DNA of 64,000 bases, taken from the NCBI RefSeq assembly GCF_000015245.1, contig NC_008700.1, forward strand, positions 3,422,501-3,486,500. Direction: 5' to 3'. The first letter of the stretch is position 1. Each line of letters opens with the position of its first letter. Below, one piece after another: positions 7,797-15,958 of this stretch. The stretch comes from Shewanella amazonensis SB2B (GTDB lineage Bacteria; Pseudomonadota; Gammaproteobacteria; Enterobacterales; Shewanellaceae). The position numbers and the translations under genes were made by a program. The notes beneath the pieces are model-generated. The model was given only the letters and a program-made list of their open reading frames with translations, did no database searches and was not told where the DNA came from.

Positions 7797-9548
7797 TTAC
7801 AGGCTGTGGAACGGGAACATCAGGGGGATCAACGCCAGCACCGCGAAGGTGTAGGCAATTGCCATGGGGATCCCAACGCCAACATATTGTTTTAATCGAT
7901 AATTGCCCACGGTGAATACCAAGAGGTTGGTTTGGTAGCCCCAGGGGCTGATAAAGCTGGCACTGGCACCAAAAAGCACCGCCATGATAAAGGGCATGGG
8001 GTCTATGCCAAGGCCCTGCGCGAGGCTGATGGCAATGGGGCACACCAAGGCTGCTGCGGCATTATTGGACATCAGCTCAGTTAAAAAGAGTGTCAGCAGG
8101 TATACCCCCGCCATCACAAAGAAATAGTGTACACCGCTGAAACCTGCAGTCAGCTCATCGGCCAGCAGTTTGGAAATGCCACTGTTCCCCATGGCCTGTG
8201 ACAGCGCCAGTGCCCCGCCCACAATCAGCACTATGTCGATGGGAAAGCGGCGCTTAAGCTCAGACAGGGTCACCACCTGAGTCAACAGCAAACCTGCCAC
8301 GAACAATGTCAGCCCCTTTAGGAGCGGCAGCACATTGAACATGGCAAGACCTATCACAGCGGCAAAGCTTGCCAGCACCCAGGCACTGCGACGGGGTGAC
8401 AAACGGGTGGCCGAATCCACGCCGTTCACCAGCAAAAATTCTTTATCGAGCCGCTGGGATGCATCGCCAAACTGCTTGCCGGGTACCAGCAACAGGGCAT
8501 CCCCGGCCTGTAATTCGATAGTGCCCAGGCCACCGCGCAGACGCTCGTGGCCGCGGCGCACCGCCACCACTACGGCATCGAAACGCTCACGGAACTGGGC
8601 GTCCTTCAGGCTTACACCATTGAGGCTGGAAGAGTGACTGATAATGGCCTCGGCCAGACTCTGACCGTTCATGGTGTGATGGCCATAAAGGGTCAGACCG
8701 GCGATTTCCTGCAGTACGGCCACCGACTCCATATCACCGGCAAACAAAAGCACATCGCCTTGCTGGAGCACCTCTTCGGGGGTGACCGGAATAATAGTGG
8801 TTTTTTCATCACCGATAACACGCTGAATTTCGGCCAAATACAGCTTGCGCAAATGCCTGAGGCCCGCATCACTCACGGTTTTGCCAATCAGAATAGAGCC
8901 CGCGGCAATACGCGCCTCGAGGAAATACGGCAGGTTCTGCTCATCTTCGGCTTTTTCGGTAATGGGCAGGCGGTCGGCAATCAGCCACAGCACCAGCATA
9001 CCCGCCAGCACCACACCTATGGCCACCCCAGTGGTGGTAAAAAACTGCAACAGCGGCAGACCGGCGCGATCCAAAAAACTGTTGATCACCAGATTGGTGG
9101 ACGTACCAATCAGGGTCAGAGTACCGCCAAAGGTGGCCGCAAAGGCCATGGGCAACATCAGCTTGGAAGGAGCATAACGCTGGTTGCGCTTGATGGCACC
9201 AATCAGGCTTGCCACCACAGCCGTATTGGCGGTGAAGGATGACAGCACCGAGGTAGAAAACCACAGCTTGGTAAGCACAGTGCGCAGGCCGCCACGACTT
9301 AACTGCACCCCGACCCAGCTGATAAGGCGGGTCTTTTCCAACGCCACCGAGGCCAGCAGCAAGAGCACCAGCGTCAGCAGGGATGAGTCGGTAAATGAGG
9401 CAGACAACTCGTTCAAACTCAGTGAGTTGGAGACGTAGGATAAGAGTGCGACTGCGGCAAACACCCAGGATGCCGGCAAGCGGGTACAGACAAGGGTACC
9501 GACCAGCGTCAGTACCATGCCTATTACCCAATATTGCTCCAGCGTCAT
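7797..9548 (-). CDS. SLC13-family permease with two TrkA-C domains, probable sulfate transporter
   Basis: A 583-residue inner-membrane protein. N-terminal (about 1-190) and C-terminal (about 400-583) hydrophobic halves each carry an SLC13/DASS ion-binding motif of the SNT type (FTANTAVVA; LMSNNAAAALV). Between them are two soluble RCK/TrkA-C domains (about 205-290 and 295-380). Relatives move dicarboxylates, sulfate or other anions with Na+. Its place between cysN and cysC makes sulfate uptake the best inference. A rho-independent-looking terminator precedes it (9570-9592), so its expression may be lower than cysDN. Confidence 0.88.
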   Translation of the reverse strand: MTLEQYWVIGMVLTLVGTLVCTRLPASWVFAAVALLSYVSNSLSLNELSASFTDSSLLTLVLLLLASVALEKTRLISWVGVQLSRGGLRTVLTKLWFSTSVLSSFTANTAVVASLIGAIKRNQRYAPSKLMLPMAFAATFGGTLTLIGTSTNLVINSFLDRAGLPLLQFFTTTGVAIGVVLAGMLVLWLIADRLPITEKAEDEQNLPYFLEARIAAGSILIGKTVSDAGLRHLRKLYLAEIQRVIGDEKTTIIPVTPEEVLQQGDVLLFAGDMESVAVLQEIAGLTLYGHHTMNGQSLAEAIISHSSSLNGVSLKDAQFRERFDAVVVAVRRGHERLRGGLGTIELQAGDALLLVPGKQFGDASQRLDKEFLLVNGVDSATRLSPRRSAWVLASFAAVIGLAMFNVLPLLKGLTLFVAGLLLTQVVTLSELKRRFPIDIVLIVGGALALSQAMGNSGISKLLADELTAGFSGVHYFFVMAGVYLLTLFLTELMSNNAAAALVCPIAISLAQGLGIDPMPFIMAVLFGASASFISPWGYQTNLLVFTVGNYRLKQYVGVGIPMAIAYTFAVLALIPLMFPFHSL

Positions 9549-9569
9549 AGCCTTATCCTTGTATCCGGG

Positions 9570-9592
9570 AAAAAACGGGCCCGAGGGCCCGC
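9570..9592 (-). terminator. Intra-operon terminator between cysN and the SLC13 gene
   Basis: Read on the minus strand: perfect stem CGGGCCC/GGGCCCG with a two-base loop, followed by six T (plus-strand A run 9570-9575). It lies after cysN and before the SLC13-cysC pair, so it would attenuate or end cysDN transcripts. Confidence 0.7.
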
Positions 9593-9615
9593 TGTGTATC
9601 TGGTGGCATCAGCCG

Positions 9616-11025
9616 CTACTGCTTACTGATATCCAGCGCCTGCCAGTGGGGGAAGTGCTTGCGGATAAGGGCATTGAGCTCAAGCTCAAACTCACTGAAA
9701 TCCGTCGTTTTGTGCTCGGCTTCCAGCGCGCTTTCCACCAGTCCTGCGCCCACTGTGATGTTGCTGATACGGTCGATAAAGATAAATCCACCGGTATCGC
9801 GGTTATCCTGGTAGGGGTCAAACACCACGGCTTCATCCAGCTCAAGCTCCACCAGGGCAATGCCATTGAGTGGCAGCGCTGTGGCCTTGTCTTCGGCCAA
9901 GGTGTTCACATCTATGCTGTGAATGATGTGGCGCACCGTACCCGGCACCTTACGGGTACCCAGCTTGATGTTGTACTGCTTACCCGGAGTCAGTGGCTGC
10001 TCGTGCATCCACACCACCTTGGCCAGCAGCCGATTGGATACGGTCACATCGCTTGATGCAGGCACTATCACATCGCCACGGCTGATATCGATTTCATCAT
10101 TCAGCGTCAGGGTCACGGCCTGACCGGCAAAGGCCTCACCAAGCTCACCATCGAAAGTGACAATGCTTTTAACCGTGGAGGCTTTACCGGAAGGCAGGGC
10201 CTTGACCGCATCACCCACTTTGAAACTGCCGCTGGCAATGGTGCCGGCAAAACCACGGAAATCCAGGTTCGGGCGGCTCACGTACTGCACCGGCAGGCGG
10301 GCTTCAAAGTCACGGTTGGCACCGGTAACCGGGGCATTTTCGAGAATCGACAGCAAGGTTTCGCCGCTGTACCAGGGGCTTTGCTCTGAGCGGCTGACCA
10401 CGTTGTCGCCCTTGAGGGCCGACAGGGGCACAAACTTGATGTCCGGTACCTTAAGCTGCTCGGCAAAGGCGAGATACTCGCGTTTGATTTCTTCAAAGCG
10501 CGCTTCATCAAAGCCCAGCAAGTCCATCTTGTTGACGGCCACCACAAACTGCTTGATGCCCAAAAGCGAGCAGATAAAGCTGTGGCGACGGGTCTGGGTT
10601 TGCACGCCGTAGCGGGCATCCACCAGAATGATGGCCAGGTCGCAGTTGGACGCGCCCGTGGCCATATTGCGGGTGTACTGTTCGTGGCCGGGGGTGTCGG
10701 CGATGATGAACTTGCGCTTCTCGGTGGAGAAATAGCGGTAAGCCACATCGATGGTGATGCCCTGCTCGCGCTCGGCCTGCAGGCCGTCTACCAGCAGCGC
10801 CAAATCGATGGCCTCACCCGTGGTACCGTGTACCTTGGAGTCTTTGGACAGGGCGGCCAGCTGATCCTCGTAAATCTGGGCGCTGTCGTGCAGCAGACGA
10901 CCAATCAGGGTCGACTTGCCATCGTCCACAGAGCCACAGGTGAGGAATTTAAGCAGCGACTTATGCTGTTGTCTTTCCAGGTATTGCTCAATACCAAGAT
11001 CTTTAACTTGCTGTGCAATAGACAT
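9616..11025 (-). CDS. cysN: Sulfate adenylyltransferase GTPase subunit
   Basis: Large subunit of ATP sulfurylase; GTP hydrolysis drives APS formation by CysD. The 469-residue protein is an EF-Tu-like GTPase: G1 loop CGSVDDGKST (about 32-41), G3 DTPGHEQYTRNM (about 112-123), G4 NKMDLL (about 168), then beta-barrel domains. There is no C-terminal CysC fusion; the kinase is a separate gene downstream. The ATG (11025-11023) shares one base with the cysD stop (TGATG), which indicates coupled translation. Confidence 0.97.
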   Translation of the reverse strand: MSIAQQVKDLGIEQYLERQQHKSLLKFLTCGSVDDGKSTLIGRLLHDSAQIYEDQLAALSKDSKVHGTTGEAIDLALLVDGLQAEREQGITIDVAYRYFSTEKRKFIIADTPGHEQYTRNMATGASNCDLAIILVDARYGVQTQTRRHSFICSLLGIKQFVVAVNKMDLLGFDEARFEEIKREYLAFAEQLKVPDIKFVPLSALKGDNVVSRSEQSPWYSGETLLSILENAPVTGANRDFEARLPVQYVSRPNLDFRGFAGTIASGSFKVGDAVKALPSGKASTVKSIVTFDGELGEAFAGQAVTLTLNDEIDISRGDVIVPASSDVTVSNRLLAKVVWMHEQPLTPGKQYNIKLGTRKVPGTVRHIIHSIDVNTLAEDKATALPLNGIALVELELDEAVVFDPYQDNRDTGGFIFIDRISNITVGAGLVESALEAEHKTTDFSEFELELNALIRKHFPHWQALDISKQ

Positions 11026-11933
11026 CAGAAATACCCCTCGCGCTTTTTCTTTTCCATGGAACCCGATGAATCGTGGTCAATCACCCTGCCCTGACGCTCA
11101 CTGGAGCGGGACAGCAGCATCTCTTCAATGATGCCGGTGAGGGTGGTGGCGCTGGATTCGATAGCGCCGGTAAGCGGGTAGCAACCCAGGGTGCGGAAAC
11201 GCACCAGCTTTTGCTCGGGCACTTCGCCTTCGTTCAGCGGCATACGCTCATCGTCAACCATGATCAGGGTGCCGTTACGCTCAACCACTGGACGGTAATC
11301 GGCAAAGTACAAGGGCACTATGTCGATGTTTTCCTGATAGATGTATTGCCAGATATCCAGTTCGGTCCAGTTGGACAGCGGGAACACACGAATGCTTTCG
11401 CCCTTGTTCACCTGACCGTTGTAGGTGTGCCACAGCTCGGGGCGCTGGTTTTTCGGGTCCCAGCGGTGCTTGCTGTCGCGGAAGGAATACACGCGCTCCT
11501 TGGCGCGGGACTTTTCTTCATCGCGGCGCGCACCACCGAAGGCGGCATCGAAACCGTATTTGTTGAGCGCCTGTTTCAGACCCTCGGTCTTCATCACGTC
11601 TGTGTGCTTGGACGAACCAAAGGTGAAGGGGTTCATGCCCATGGCAAGGCCTTCGGGGTTTTTGTGCACCAGCAGATCAAAGCCGTACTTCACTGCCGCT
11701 TCGTCGCGAAACTTAATCATCTCGCGGAATTTCCAGTCGGTATCCACATGCAGCAGGGGAAAGGGAATTTTGCCGGGATAGAAGGCCTTGCGCGCCAAAT
11801 GCAGCAGCACAGAGGAATCCTTACCGATGGAATACAGCATCACAGGGTTATCAAACTCCGCTGCGACTTCACGGAAGATCTGGATGCTTTCCGCTTCCAG
11901 TTGCTCAAGGTGACTTAACACAGGCCCTGACAT
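11025..11933 (-). CDS. cysD: Sulfate adenylyltransferase catalytic subunit
   Basis: Forms APS from ATP and sulfate as a heterodimer with CysN. The 302-residue protein has the PP-loop SIGKDSSVLLHLA (about 35-47), the conserved PFPLLHVDTDWKFREM segment, GGARRDEEKSRAKER, and the Trp/Tyr-rich LDIWQYIYQENI block, all as in E. coli CysD (302 aa). It sits 45 bases downstream of cobA and overlaps cysN by one base. Confidence 0.97.
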   Translation of the reverse strand: MSGPVLSHLEQLEAESIQIFREVAAEFDNPVMLYSIGKDSSVLLHLARKAFYPGKIPFPLLHVDTDWKFREMIKFRDEAAVKYGFDLLVHKNPEGLAMGMNPFTFGSSKHTDVMKTEGLKQALNKYGFDAAFGGARRDEEKSRAKERVYSFRDSKHRWDPKNQRPELWHTYNGQVNKGESIRVFPLSNWTELDIWQYIYQENIDIVPLYFADYRPVVERNGTLIMVDDERMPLNEGEVPEQKLVRFRTLGCYPLTGAIESSATTLTGIIEEMLLSRSSERQGRVIDHDSSGSMEKKKREGYF

Positions 11934-11978
11934 CTTGTTTCTCCGAGTCTTATATTTGAGAAGGCTGCCGTGGCAGCA

Positions 11979-12788
11979 TCAATTCGTATTCTGTTTGGGC
12001 AGAACCTCGGCCACTTGGGCGGGTTCAAACCAGTTGAGTGTGTCGGCGAGACTCACCACTTCCCCGACTATCATCAATGCCGGCATCACCACCCGCGCAT
12101 CTTTGGCGAGGGTTTCAAGCTCGCCCAGGGTGCCAATCACCCGCTGCTGGTGGGCGGTGGTGGCGCGGGAGACAATGGCTACCGGTGTGGCGGCGCTGCG
12201 GCCATGTTTGGTCAGCTCGCGCTGGATGAGTCCGGCGTTGAGAATGCCCATGTACACCACCAGGGTGTTGGCCGGATTGGCATAGCCCTGCCAGTCCATG
12301 GGACGGCTCTCGAGCTGGCAATGGCCGGTAATAAAGGTGACGCCCTGGGCAAAGTCTCTGTGGGTAAGCGGAATGCCGGCATAGGCAGAGGTGCCGCTTG
12401 CAGCCGTAATGCCCGGTACCACCTCAAAGGCCACACCGGCTTCGACCAGGGTTTGCAACTCTTCACCACCACGGCCGAAAATAAAGGGGTCGCCGCCCTT
12501 GAGGCGCACCACGTTTTTACGGGTAAATGCCTTGGTTACCAGCAGTTGGTTAATGTCTTCCTGACGGGCACTGTGGGCGCCAGCGCGCTTGCCAACGGCA
12601 ATCTTCTCGGCGTGTTCAGGAATGAGGGCGAGAATGTCATCACTGACAAGTGCGTCGTAGAGCACGGCGTCGGCGCTGGCCAGGATACGGGCAGCCTTCA
12701 GGGTCAGGAGTTCCACATCTCCCGGACCGGCACCCACCAACCACACCTTGCCGTTGGGCCCTTGGCCCGGCAACGTTACAACGTCCAT
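11979..12788 (-). CDS. cobA: Uroporphyrinogen-III C-methyltransferase
   Basis: SUMT: two SAM-dependent methylations of uroporphyrinogen III to precorrin-2, feeding sirohaem for sulfite reductase. About 269 residues with VGAGPGDVELLTLKA at the N-terminus, the LKGGDPFIFGRGGEE loop, and YAGIPLTHRDFAQG. It lacks the CysG oxidase/chelatase domains, so those steps are encoded elsewhere. ATG 12788 is preferred (GGGGG just upstream); GTG 12800 is the longer option. As first gene of the cobA-cysDN cluster it ties sirohaem supply to sulfate assimilation. Confidence 0.94.
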   Translation of the reverse strand: MDVVTLPGQGPNGKVWLVGAGPGDVELLTLKAARILASADAVLYDALVSDDILALIPEHAEKIAVGKRAGAHSARQEDINQLLVTKAFTRKNVVRLKGGDPFIFGRGGEELQTLVEAGVAFEVVPGITAASGTSAYAGIPLTHRDFAQGVTFITGHCQLESRPMDWQGYANPANTLVVYMGILNAGLIQRELTKHGRSAATPVAIVSRATTAHQQRVIGTLGELETLAKDARVVMPALMIVGEVVSLADTLNWFEPAQVAEVLPKQNTN

Positions 12789-13148
12789 ACACACCCCCAC
12801 TTACCAGATTGGAAGCCAATATAACGGGCCTTATATTCCTTAAAAAATAGTAAATAGTTAGTTTTTATAACCAAAATGAATATGCAGACACGCCGGACAC
12901 CGCCCTGTTGTCACTGAACGCCCGGACAAACGCCGGAATCAAAAAATACTCAACAAAACAGAGGGCTAAATAAACTGCTGCGCAAATAACAGCCCATACT
13001 GGCAAACTAACTTATCGCGAAAAGTTCTATGCTGCGGCACAAAATACCAGCGACTTCACGTTGAGCCATGGGGAATTCTGGTAAATGCGCGGCGGGGGCG
13101 TTAATCTGCCCTACAACAAGATAGGCGCTATATGTTCATGGAAAGACA
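12789..13148. promoter_or_regulatory. Divergent intergenic region between cobA and the phospholipase gene
   Basis: 360 bases without a gene. The part nearest cobA is A/T-rich (12826-12885, e.g. TTAAAAAATAGTAAATAGTT), which is typical of promoters bound by CysB, the LysR activator of sulfate genes; no exact site can be defined by eye. The remainder carries no recognised element. Confidence 0.4.
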
Positions 13149-14033
13149 ATGAAAAACTTAATGAGATATTTACTACCCCTGTTGTTTATTTCCCATGCTG
13201 CCTTGGCAGAAGAACCCTCTCTGGTGGATGAAAGGGTGAAAGATGAGCTTGCTACCTCAGAGCAACCCTTCGTGATCACCCCCCATAAGGTGAACTACAT
13301 ATTGCCGGTGACCTACAACAGTTCCCCCAATATGAAGCCCTTCGAAGAAGAAGCGGCGGAGCATCCCTTCACCCTGGACGAGATGGAAGCCAAATTCCAG
13401 ATAAGCTTTAAGTTTCCACTCTGGTATAACGTCTTTGGTGACAACGGCCACCTGTTTTTTGCCTATACCAACCAGTCTTACTGGCAGGTATACAACAAAG
13501 ACATTTCCTCGCCCTTTCGTGAAACCAACCACGAACCTGAGCTCTTTATGTTGTTCAATAACGACTGGGAAGTGTTTGGCCTGACCAACTCCTTCTGGGG
13601 CTTTGGCGCCGTACACCAGTCAAATGGCAAGGCAGGTGATTTCTCCCGCAGCTGGAACCGCGTCTACGGCACCATGGTGTTCGACCGGGGCCCCCTGGCC
13701 ATTGGCGCCAAGGTATGGTGGCGAATTCCGGAGGATGAAAAAGAATATGAAGGCGATCCCCATGGCGATGACAACCCGGATATCGAAGATTACATGGGCA
13801 ATTTTGAACTGCAGGCTGTGTATGGTCTGGAGGAACATCGTTTTACCATGCTGCTCAGAAACAATCTCGACAGCCCTAACCGGGGTGCCTTTGAGTTCAC
13901 CTGGAGCTATCCCATCATAGGCAACCTGCGACTCTATACCCAATACTTCAATGGTTATGGTGAGAGCCTGATAGACTATAACGCTCACACCCAAAGGGTT
14001 GGTATTGGCATATCAATCAACGACTTACTTTAA
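13149..14033 (+). CDS. pldA: Outer-membrane phospholipase A
   Basis: OMPLA hydrolyses phospholipids that reach the outer leaflet of the outer membrane; it is Ca2+-dependent and active as a dimer. The 294-residue protein has a signal peptide (about 1-20, ending HAALA), a 60-residue periplasmic/N-terminal part and a 12-strand barrel. The catalytic block is intact: H156 and S158 in VHQSNGK and N170 in SRSWNRVYG, with the S-to-N spacing of 12 seen in E. coli. The gene starts a rightward pair with the S41-like gene 14 bases on. Confidence 0.92.
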   Translation: MKNLMRYLLPLLFISHAALAEEPSLVDERVKDELATSEQPFVITPHKVNYILPVTYNSSPNMKPFEEEAAEHPFTLDEMEAKFQISFKFPLWYNVFGDNGHLFFAYTNQSYWQVYNKDISSPFRETNHEPELFMLFNNDWEVFGLTNSFWGFGAVHQSNGKAGDFSRSWNRVYGTMVFDRGPLAIGAKVWWRIPEDEKEYEGDPHGDDNPDIEDYMGNFELQAVYGLEEHRFTMLLRNNLDSPNRGAFEFTWSYPIIGNLRLYTQYFNGYGESLIDYNAHTQRVGIGISINDLL

Positions 14034-14047
14034 GAGAACGCTAACCC

Positions 14048-15691
14048 ATGAAGGCCTCTTCGGCCGGACAGCCAACCGCCACGCCACCCACCTTTGATGC
14101 TGTGTTGGCGGTGCTGGTCATTATCATTACCGTCAGCGCCATGCGACTGAGCCTGTTTCTCTGGCCACAAGAGCCCAGGGCCGATACCCTCACGGCTCGG
14201 GAGATGCGCCAGGATCTCTATATTCTGCAACGGGAAATCGCCGCCCACTCGGCATTTTTAAGCCTGGAGCCCGACATTAAGCAGCAGCGAATAGACAGCT
14301 ATATCCGTGCCATGAGTAACCGTTATCCGGATCAGATCCCATCGCACCTGTTTGCCGCCGAAGTGCTGAAAATACTGAACCTGCTGGACGACCCTGGGGT
14401 TGCCACCGAGGCCGATGCCGAGTTTGGCCAGCGATTGCCGGTGCAGCTCAGACCCATGGAAGACAGCTGGCTGGCCTTGAACGAAAGCTTAACCCCATTT
14501 GATGAAAATTATCCTTTTATCAGCCACCTGGATGACATTCCCATGGCGCGATGGCAGGAAGCCGCCCAGGCTTTTCTACCTGCCAGCAGCAAGTACAGTC
14601 TCACAGAGCAGGCAACCTGGCTTGAGCGTACCAGCCTGCTGCGGGGTGAACTGGGATTGGTGCAAAAAAGCGAGGTAACCCTTACCCTGACCAATCCAGA
14701 GGGCCAGCAAAGGCGCACCAGTCTGACACTGTTGCCCCCCGCTCCCGATCCCTCTGTGATCGCAACGCCATTTGCCATCCAGCCCATGGCTGATCGTGGT
14801 TTTTGGGTGACCATTGGCGATTTGAACGAACTTGAGCAAAACCGGGCCATGATGCAGGAGTTGAAGCGCGCGATGGCGGCCAAACTTCTGGTATTGGATC
14901 TGCGCCGCACTCAGGGACAAAGTCCGGCTTTGCTGACTGTGCTGGGCGCCTATGCCGATGAAGACTCTACCATGCTTGGCTACGCCCGCTACCGAACCTC
15001 AGTGGACAAACGCAACGACTATTTGGGTAGCCGCGCATATCATGCCGTCAGCGAAGGACCACAATTGGTGGAAGACGAGGCCCACAGCCGCTTTGGCCAG
15101 TGGTACGCCAGAAGCCAGCCAAAGGCCGAAAAAGTGAGCGGCCGCCTGGCACTGATTGCCGGACCGGGATGTCGTCAGGAATGTGAGTGGATTGTGCACA
15201 GCGCCAAGGGCTGGCAGCGGGCCATTATCATAGGTGAAGACACCATGGGCGATCTGGGCAAGCTGCATGTATTTCAGTTGCCCAATCTCAAGCAGCGGTT
15301 TTATTTTTCCAGCTCACTGGCCTACGCCCTCGATGGCAGCCTGATTTCCGGTGCCGGCACCAGCCCGGATATCTGGGTGCCCGGCCAGGAGTCGTTCGAT
15401 GCCGAAGGGATACTGGCACTGATTGGTGAGCTTGCCCCTGTCGATACCAAAACGCCTGCCGAGCCTTCCCCAGCAGAGCCCTCCGAGCAAGGGCAACAAG
15501 AGAACGTGCAACAAGAGAACGTGCAGCAAGAGAACCCGCTGCAAGAGGACGCCGACGAGAAAAGCCAGTCTCAACGCATCCAGGGTGAGCCCATCCATGA
15601 CGGTTCCGGCGGGAATACCGCCCTTGCCACACCGGAAACTCACGTTAAGACCACAGAATCCCCAACGCCGCAGATTTCTCCAACGCCATAG
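14048..15691 (+). CDS. S41-family peptidase-like membrane protein without the catalytic serine
   Basis: 547 residues: one N-terminal TM helix (about 18-39), a helical region, then an S41 (C-terminal-processing-protease) core from about 245 to 450, with LLVLDLRRTQGQ, ALIAGPGCRQECEW and GEDTMGDLG. In active relatives the nucleophile lies in an SAxE motif; here the aligned positions read Q377-E378-C379-E380, so the serine is missing and the protein is probably a pseudo-enzyme. The tail (about 455-547) is Pro/Glu/Gln-rich, built partly from three 15-bp repeats (QQENV units), and is likely disordered in the periplasm. Co-transcription with pldA is likely. Function unknown. Confidence 0.75.
   Translation: MKASSAGQPTATPPTFDAVLAVLVIIITVSAMRLSLFLWPQEPRADTLTAREMRQDLYILQREIAAHSAFLSLEPDIKQQRIDSYIRAMSNRYPDQIPSHLFAAEVLKILNLLDDPGVATEADAEFGQRLPVQLRPMEDSWLALNESLTPFDENYPFISHLDDIPMARWQEAAQAFLPASSKYSLTEQATWLERTSLLRGELGLVQKSEVTLTLTNPEGQQRRTSLTLLPPAPDPSVIATPFAIQPMADRGFWVTIGDLNELEQNRAMMQELKRAMAAKLLVLDLRRTQGQSPALLTVLGAYADEDSTMLGYARYRTSVDKRNDYLGSRAYHAVSEGPQLVEDEAHSRFGQWYARSQPKAEKVSGRLALIAGPGCRQECEWIVHSAKGWQRAIIIGEDTMGDLGKLHVFQLPNLKQRFYFSSSLAYALDGSLISGAGTSPDIWVPGQESFDAEGILALIGELAPVDTKTPAEPSPAEPSEQGQQENVQQENVQQENPLQEDADEKSQSQRIQGEPIHDGSGGNTALATPETHVKTTESPTPQISPTP
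15494..15538 (+). repeat. Three 15-bp tandem repeats inside the S41-like gene
   Basis: Units 15494-15508 and 15509-15523 are identical (CAACAAGAGAACGTG) and 15524-15538 differs by three bases. They are in frame and encode QQENV-QQENV-QQENP. Confidence 0.9.
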
Positions 15692-15756
15692 TTTTCTCCA
15701 TAGCCACAGAATTCCCCAACGCCTTAGAGTTCCCCATAGCCATGGGTTCCCCAGCG
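15651..15756 (+). repeat. Degenerate 18-bp tandem repeats running across a stop codon
   Basis: Six units of 17-18 bp (15651, 15668, 15686, 15704, 15722, 15740), each like CCacagaattcCCCAACG. The first two and part of the third are coding (SPTP-type residues); the stop TAG at 15689-15691 lies inside unit three and the series continues for 65 bases beyond. Nothing else is seen in 15757-15900. Confidence 0.75.
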
Positions 15757-15904
15757 TCCCCAAGCACCATAAGCACCGTTAGTCGCGGTGCTGTGGGTTA
15801 ACCGTGGTGCCACCGAGGTTCCCCTCTCTGGGGGGCGGCTATCACCCTGAGACCCGACAATGATGAAAAGTGACAGCAAAGCAGGCCAAGCCATTTTCCG
15901 GCCA

Positions 15905-15933
15905 TAAAAAAACGCCGCTTTCGCGGCGTTTTT
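15905..15933. terminator. Bidirectional terminator between convergent genes
   Basis: Stem CGCCGC/GCGGCG with TTTC loop, flanked by A run (15905-15912) and T run (15929-15933), so it can serve both the S41-like gene and the leftward gene ending at 15959. Confidence 0.85.
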
Positions 15934-15958
15934 AATGGAGCAAAGGAGCGCACTCCTG

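Noticed and set aside
7121..7915. Long open frame opposite cysC (264 codons)
   Set aside because: Antisense to a fully conserved APS kinase; its composition follows from high-GC codon bias on the opposite strand.
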